From: RUG100 sp034927505
GTDB lineage: Bacteria > Bacillota > Clostridia > Peptostreptococcales > Anaerovoracaceae
NCBI GenBank assembly: GCA_034927505.1
Contig: JAYFPY010000013.1
Location: 1 to 17,387 of the forward strand
Direction: 5' to 3'
DNA: 17,387 nt
Shown one piece after another: positions 14,456 through 17,387 of this stretch. Position 1 is the stretch's first letter. Each line of letters opens with the position of its first letter. Made by a program: the position numbers and the translations under genes. A model generated the notes under the pieces. That model saw only the letters and a list, made by a program, of their open reading frames with translations. It did no database searches and had not been told where the DNA came from.

Positions 14456-14825
14456 ATCTTTCTCTCCTTATATTTTTTAGTGACACCTGTCTCTTTCCAC
14501 AATGACCCTCCTTGAGCACGTGCAATGGCCACATGCTCATGTCCGGAGTATCCGCAAGCAAGAATACTTCCCGTTTTGGCATAATATCCGTTATAAAAAG
14601 GAACATCCTTTACAGAAAAACCGTTATCAAACGCTATGTCTATACTATCACCGAAGGTAAATCCGCTGTCACAAAATTCATCAACAGTCAATTCAGTATG
14701 GATCGCGCCAAATTGTGTATCTTCAATTATGCCTGTTGTTACAGCCGGTGTTGTGTCTTTACATCCTGCTAATGAAAATAAAAGAAGTAATCTCAATAAA
14801 ACAGCTCCAGTGTTTTATTCTTCAT
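14452..14825 (-). pseudogene. Secreted lipoprotein remnant with a frameshift in the signal peptide
   Basis: An ATG at 14825 with a strong AAGGGGGA site starts MKNKTLELF, but the frame stops at a TGA after ten codons. The shifted frame continues as LRLLLLFSLAGC (canonical LAGC lipobox) and about 100 further residues (FTFGDSIDIAFDNGFSVKDV, then YNGYYAKTG). Adding one T to the TTTT run at 14801-14798 would join them into a normal lipoprotein signal. A TTG start at 14796 is possible but has no ribosome-binding site. From memory, the body resembles the N-terminal part of larger secreted proteins of gut Clostridia, so the 3' end may be missing too. A phase-variable tract or sequencing error is also possible. 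Confidence 0.55.
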
Positions 14826-14902
14826 GTGTCCCCCTTATTCCAAAACATCTATATTGCACAGTTACAAAACTCGCAACTGATCCCGGGAGTTTGTATATTA
14901 GC

Positions 14903-15085
14903 CTATTTTAATATACGTTTTTTGATTTCTTCCAAAAGTTTTTTCTTTTTGTATGGGGACATATCCCCTCCGGAAATCATTTCCAATTCTTCGGCATCAA
15001 GTTCTATCGTGCCGGCCTTTGTTTTTTCTTTGATTTCTCTTTCTAGTTTTTCAAGCTCCATCAGCTCTTCTTTTTCTAATTTCAT
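14903..15085 (-). CDS. Double-glycine leader peptide (bacteriocin or signal-peptide precursor)
   Basis: ATG at 15085 follows AGGTAGGG. The 60-residue product has a highly charged helical N-terminus (MKLEKEELMELEKLEREI), then LDAEELEMISGG at 29-40. This fits the class II double-glycine leader at every key place: Leu at -12, Asp at -11, Glu at -8, Leu at -7, Ile at -4 and Gly-Gly at -2/-1. Cleavage would release a 20-residue peptide, DMSPYKKKK... ending KKRILK, that is cationic and amphipathic and has no Cys. Such peptides are usually exported by C39-peptidase ABC transporters; none is in the window, and the gene lies behind a MATE/STAS pair. It could be an antimicrobial, a signal or an orphan precursor. 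Confidence 0.75.
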   Translation of the reverse strand: MKLEKEELMELEKLEREIKEKTKAGTIELDAEELEMISGGDMSPYKKKKLLEEIKKRILK

Positions 15086-15161
15086 TTTTTCCCTACCTTT
15101 CTATCATTCTCCCATTGAAGAAACAAATACAATAATTTCGCTTCTATATTCCTATAGATTC

Positions 15162-15458
15162 TTACTCAATAGTAAGGATCTCGGAAAACTTTGTTATCTC
15201 AAACACTTCCATGATAATATCATTTACACTTTTAACAATGAATTTGCCATTATCTTTCATTGTTTTCTCTGCCATTAACAGCACTCGAAGACCCGCACTG
15301 GAGATGTATTCCAAATTTTCAAAGTCAACTGTAAACTCTGTAATACCTTCCAGTTCCGTTTTTACTACTGCCTCTAACTCCGGTGCTGTTGTTGTATCCA
15401 ATCTGCCACTAACTGCAACCAGTAGTTTATTACCTTCACGTTTTTTAACTAACTCCAT
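15162..15458 (-). CDS. STAS-domain protein, anti-sigma factor antagonist type (SpoIIAA-like)
   Basis: SpoIIAA/RsbV-type proteins bind the ATPase (anti-sigma) partner and are switched off by phosphorylation on serine. This 98-residue protein is a single STAS domain: VAVSGRLDTTTAPELEAVVK, FTVDFENLEYISSAGLRVLL and the C-terminal VFEITKFSEILTI helix. The phospho-acceptor is Ser54 in YISSAGL; the usual preceding Asp is Ser53. ATG 15458 has GGAGG at a good distance, 23 nt after the stop of the MATE-ATPase gene. Its natural partner is the RsbW-like ATPase domain fused to that transporter, so the pair forms a partner-switching module. Confidence 0.92.
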   Translation of the reverse strand: MELVKKREGNKLLVAVSGRLDTTTAPELEAVVKTELEGITEFTVDFENLEYISSAGLRVLLMAEKTMKDNGKFIVKSVNDIIMEVFEITKFSEILTIE

Positions 15459-15481
15459 CTTGAACCTCCGTAATATATAAA

Positions 15482-17293
15482 TTAAATTTTGATTGTAAGA
15501 TTGTTTGTCTTCATCGTATTCACATAAGTCACATCTTTTGCCAGACCCAATACCATACGAATGCCAATATTGGAAATCAAATCTTCAGAATCGCATATCT
15601 CCACCTGCTTACGCAAATCAAATGCCCTGCAGTCATCTCGCATACGTAAAATCAAATCATCATCTTTATAAAGAACTCGTAAATCAATGCTATGAGGTTT
15701 GCCATCATCAAATCCATATTCTACAATATTACCGCCCATTTCCTCAATGAAAAGAGCCAACAAATATGTACGCTTTTTATCCACCCCATGGCTGCTGCAA
15801 AAGGCACTCACTTCTTTTGACAAATTCATTACTTGATCTAGCTTTTGGATCGATAATTCAATTTTATCTTCATCTGCCACGCCGAATTGTTCAGGTAAAA
15901 ATAAATAATCATCCGCATGTACTGCAAGCTTACCCTTCTTCACACTTGCCCATATAACTATTATTAATAATACCATCACCTCGTTTACAAAAGCAGATGC
16001 CCAAATTCCGTTGATCCCAAATAGCCATGCCATCACAAAAGCCGAAACAATGCTGCATGCAAATTTATGGCTCATAGTCAATGTATTCGTCAACTTCAAA
16101 TTACGAATACCCTGAGTGTAATTAATAAATACTTGATTGATAACATTCAAAGGCATACTTGCTGCAAACCATCTTAATGCGGCAACTGTCAAAGAAATCT
16201 CTTTAGGGTCATTGACATAGAATTTAGCAATGGCGGGAGCTGATACAAAAAGTACTACCGAAAGCCCTGCTGTAATATATACCCCAAATCTCAATCCTAT
16301 ATTTAACAGATTTTTTGTATTAGTTCTGTCTTCTTCTCCTATAGTAACTCCGACAATCAATAACACCGTAGTGCCTACACCGATGGCAAAAGCAGAAGTA
16401 ATAGTACGTATATTCCCCAATATGGACTGAGCAACCATTGCTGTACTGGCAGCAGTGAAAATAACCATGTAGTTCATGACTATTTTGCGCAGTAAACTGC
16501 TCAATCGATTATTTGCGGTTGGCGAGCCAACTTTCACCAGTTCTTTTATATCTCTCCATACAATGGATCGCATTGAAAATTTAAACATGGCATCTTTCTT
16601 TTTAAAATGGAACAAGGCTATTATTAGAGCTACGATATAACCAAAGGAAGTCGCTATGCCCATTCCGAACATACCATTGTGGAAAATGTATACATTGGCA
16701 AAATCGCCTGCAATATCGACCACTGCCATTGCTGCCAAAGATATAGCCGCTCTAAATTTATCTCCATCCAAATGCAGGAAAGGTGTTAGAACACTTACAA
16801 ACATATATGCCGGTGTTCCGATAAACAATCCTACTAAGTATTCTTTTGACGGCATATATAAATTTGCTGCATTGCCTCTTGCTCCCAAACCTATTGCTAT
16901 TTTATCCGCAAATATAATTCCGGGTATTGTAATTATAATAGACGCAATTAAAGCTACCACGCATACCATGGAAAACATCCGGTTGGCTTCCTCCATCCTG
17001 CCAACGCCCATGTCCTTGGCGCAAATTGTCTGACCGCCGATCGCGATAAATCCTGCTACTAAACCAACGATATTAAAATAGGGGGAACAAAGGCCTGATG
17101 CCGCAATAGCCTCGCCTCCTAAACACTTACTGATAATCAAACCATCTATAAGCGATGACAATGATATAGATATTTGTATCATTATTATGATATATACCGC
17201 ACCGGTAAACAGATTTTTTGTTATATGATCATCCTTTATTTTTTTCAGGTTAATTGTAAAATGAAATTGAACAACTGAAAAAAGGTGATCCAT
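15482..17293 (-). CDS. MATE-family transporter fused to an RsbW/SpoIIAB-like ATPase domain
   Basis: Residues about 28-450 form a 12-helix MATE transporter, typical in DHITKNLFTG, SLSSLIDGLIISKCLGGEAI and the GIGTSFG-like central repeat. Residues about 465-603 are a HATPase_c_2 domain: N box EEMGGNIVEYGF (Glu518, Asn522), D box DDCRAFD (Asp553; the usual Gly is Cys555) and G box NIGIRMVLGLAKDV. This is the fold of anti-sigma serine kinases, and a cognate STAS protein follows at once. The ATG at 17293 and the first 15 residues (MDHLFSVVQFHFTIN) lie in repeat R with no good ribosome-binding site, and the MATE-like sequence starts just past the R boundary. The native start therefore seems replaced by R sequence, and expression is uncertain. 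Confidence 0.88.
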   Translation of the reverse strand: MDHLFSVVQFHFTINLKKIKDDHITKNLFTGAVYIIIMIQISISLSSLIDGLIISKCLGGEAIAASGLCSPYFNIVGLVAGFIAIGGQTICAKDMGVGRMEEANRMFSMVCVVALIASIIITIPGIIFADKIAIGLGARGNAANLYMPSKEYLVGLFIGTPAYMFVSVLTPFLHLDGDKFRAAISLAAMAVVDIAGDFANVYIFHNGMFGMGIATSFGYIVALIIALFHFKKKDAMFKFSMRSIVWRDIKELVKVGSPTANNRLSSLLRKIVMNYMVIFTAASTAMVAQSILGNIRTITSAFAIGVGTTVLLIVGVTIGEEDRTNTKNLLNIGLRFGVYITAGLSVVLFVSAPAIAKFYVNDPKEISLTVAALRWFAASMPLNVINQVFINYTQGIRNLKLTNTLTMSHKFACSIVSAFVMAWLFGINGIWASAFVNEVMVLLIIVIWASVKKGKLAVHADDYLFLPEQFGVADEDKIELSIQKLDQVMNLSKEVSAFCSSHGVDKKRTYLLALFIEEMGGNIVEYGFDDGKPHSIDLRVLYKDDDLILRMRDDCRAFDLRKQVEICDSEDLISNIGIRMVLGLAKDVTYVNTMKTNNLTIKI

Positions 17294-17386
17294 AAAAGGA
17301 TTCTCTGGTAGAATTAAGTTACTACATAAAACCTACTAAGGAGGTCACAATTATGGATCAGTTTAATTCTACTACATTTACACCTG
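17247..17386. repeat. Right copy of 140-bp perfect inverted repeat R
   Basis: Exact reverse complement of 1-140. Outward (plus strand) it starts AGGTTAATTG and carries TGGTAGAAT (17306-17314), AAGGAGGT (17338-17345) and ATG (17353). Two further 10-bp inverted pairs lie inside it: TGATCCATAA (17286-17295) with TTATGGATCA (17351-17360), and GTAGAATTAA (17308-17317) with TTAATTCTAC (17363-17372). The 3' end of the repeat is not visible because the window ends one base later. Confidence 0.97.
17306..17314 (+). promoter_or_regulatory. Extended -10 promoter element in right R copy
   Basis: TGGTAGAAT combines a TG extension with TAGAAT (5 of 6). It is about 38 nt upstream of the ATG at 17353 and has no good -35. 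It mirrors 73-81. Confidence 0.4.
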
Positions 17387-17387
17387 A
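17353..17387 (+). CDS. 5' end of an outward-reading gene, N-terminus MDQFNSTTFTP (partial)
   Basis: ATG at 17353 follows AAGGAGGT with 7 nt spacing and is open for 11 codons to the window end. The DNA is identical to the minus-strand start at position 34, so both flanks begin with the same gene. The family is not recognised. If repeat R is a mobile element, this is probably an element-encoded protein starting about 107 bp from the element end, a distance typical for a transposase; that is inference. Confidence 0.65.
   Translation, partial: MDQFNSTTFTP

Noticed and set aside
15143..15162. TCTATA-GGAA-TATAGA hairpin after the STAS gene as a terminator
   Set aside because: The stem is only 6 A/T-rich pairs and is not followed by a T run.
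14715..15278. 187-codon plus-strand ORF
   Set aside because: It is antisense to the lipoprotein remnant, the double-glycine peptide and the STAS gene, and consists of low-complexity Ser/Phe/Ile runs caused by antisense A/T-rich codons.
17286..17372. Interleaved 10-bp inverted pairs as an RNA pseudoknot or riboswitch
   Set aside because: The likely outward transcription start is near 17320, so the first arms would not be in that transcript; divergent start signals explain the symmetry better.

Overview
The window looks like chromosomal or accessory DNA of a low-to-mid GC anaerobic member of the Bacillota, most likely a gut-type Clostridia. The signs are strong AGGAGG ribosome-binding sites, a T-box leader, a RecQ with RQC and HRDC domains, a CatA-like acetyltransferase next to small unknown proteins, a double-glycine peptide, and AAA/DUF4143 and MATE families common in that group. 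The genus cannot be read from the sequence. All genes run on the minus strand except a large hybrid histidine kinase and a gene start at the right edge.

Layout. Positions 1-140 and 17247-17386 are a perfect 140-bp inverted repeat (R). Each copy holds a promoter, a Shine-Dalgarno site and the first 11 codons (MDQFNSTTFTP) of a gene reading out of the window, so the segment sits between two inverted copies of something longer. The genes touching each inner edge look cut: a regulator (109-774) loses most of its effector domain, and the MATE gene takes its start codon from R. 859-4064 carries recQ, a coupled small ORF, and a short operon of a 28-residue membrane peptide, a VanZ-like membrane protein and a Cys-rich protein. 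4283-6763 carries two small acidic proteins, a CAT-like acetyltransferase, a lipoprotein acetolactate decarboxylase and a NudC-like Nudix hydrolase in tight overlapping order. 6790-8760 is a patchwork: an AT-rich AAA/DUF4143 ATPase with a duplicated 40-bp leader repeat, a shortened ACT-domain gene, a YjbQ tail fragment and a degenerate second copy of the Nudix gene.

9029-12268 is a soluble multi-PAS/GAF hybrid histidine kinase. It is convergent, with a 5-bp gap, to an acyl-CoA ligase (12274-13908) controlled by a T-box leader whose specifier reads UAC (Tyr). 14210-14825 holds a small SH3-like protein and a frameshifted lipoprotein remnant.

The most unusual module is at 14903-17293. A MATE transporter is fused at its C-terminus to an RsbW/SpoIIAB-type ATPase domain. 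It is followed by a stand-alone STAS (SpoIIAA-like) protein with the phosphorylatable serine, and then by a 60-residue peptide with a textbook double-glycine leader and a cationic helical tail. Together they suggest a membrane exporter controlled by, or itself forming, a partner-switching kinase, possibly linked to a peptide. Gene remnants are frequent (near 5380, 8160, 8650, 8800 and 14800), so the region has been rearranged repeatedly.
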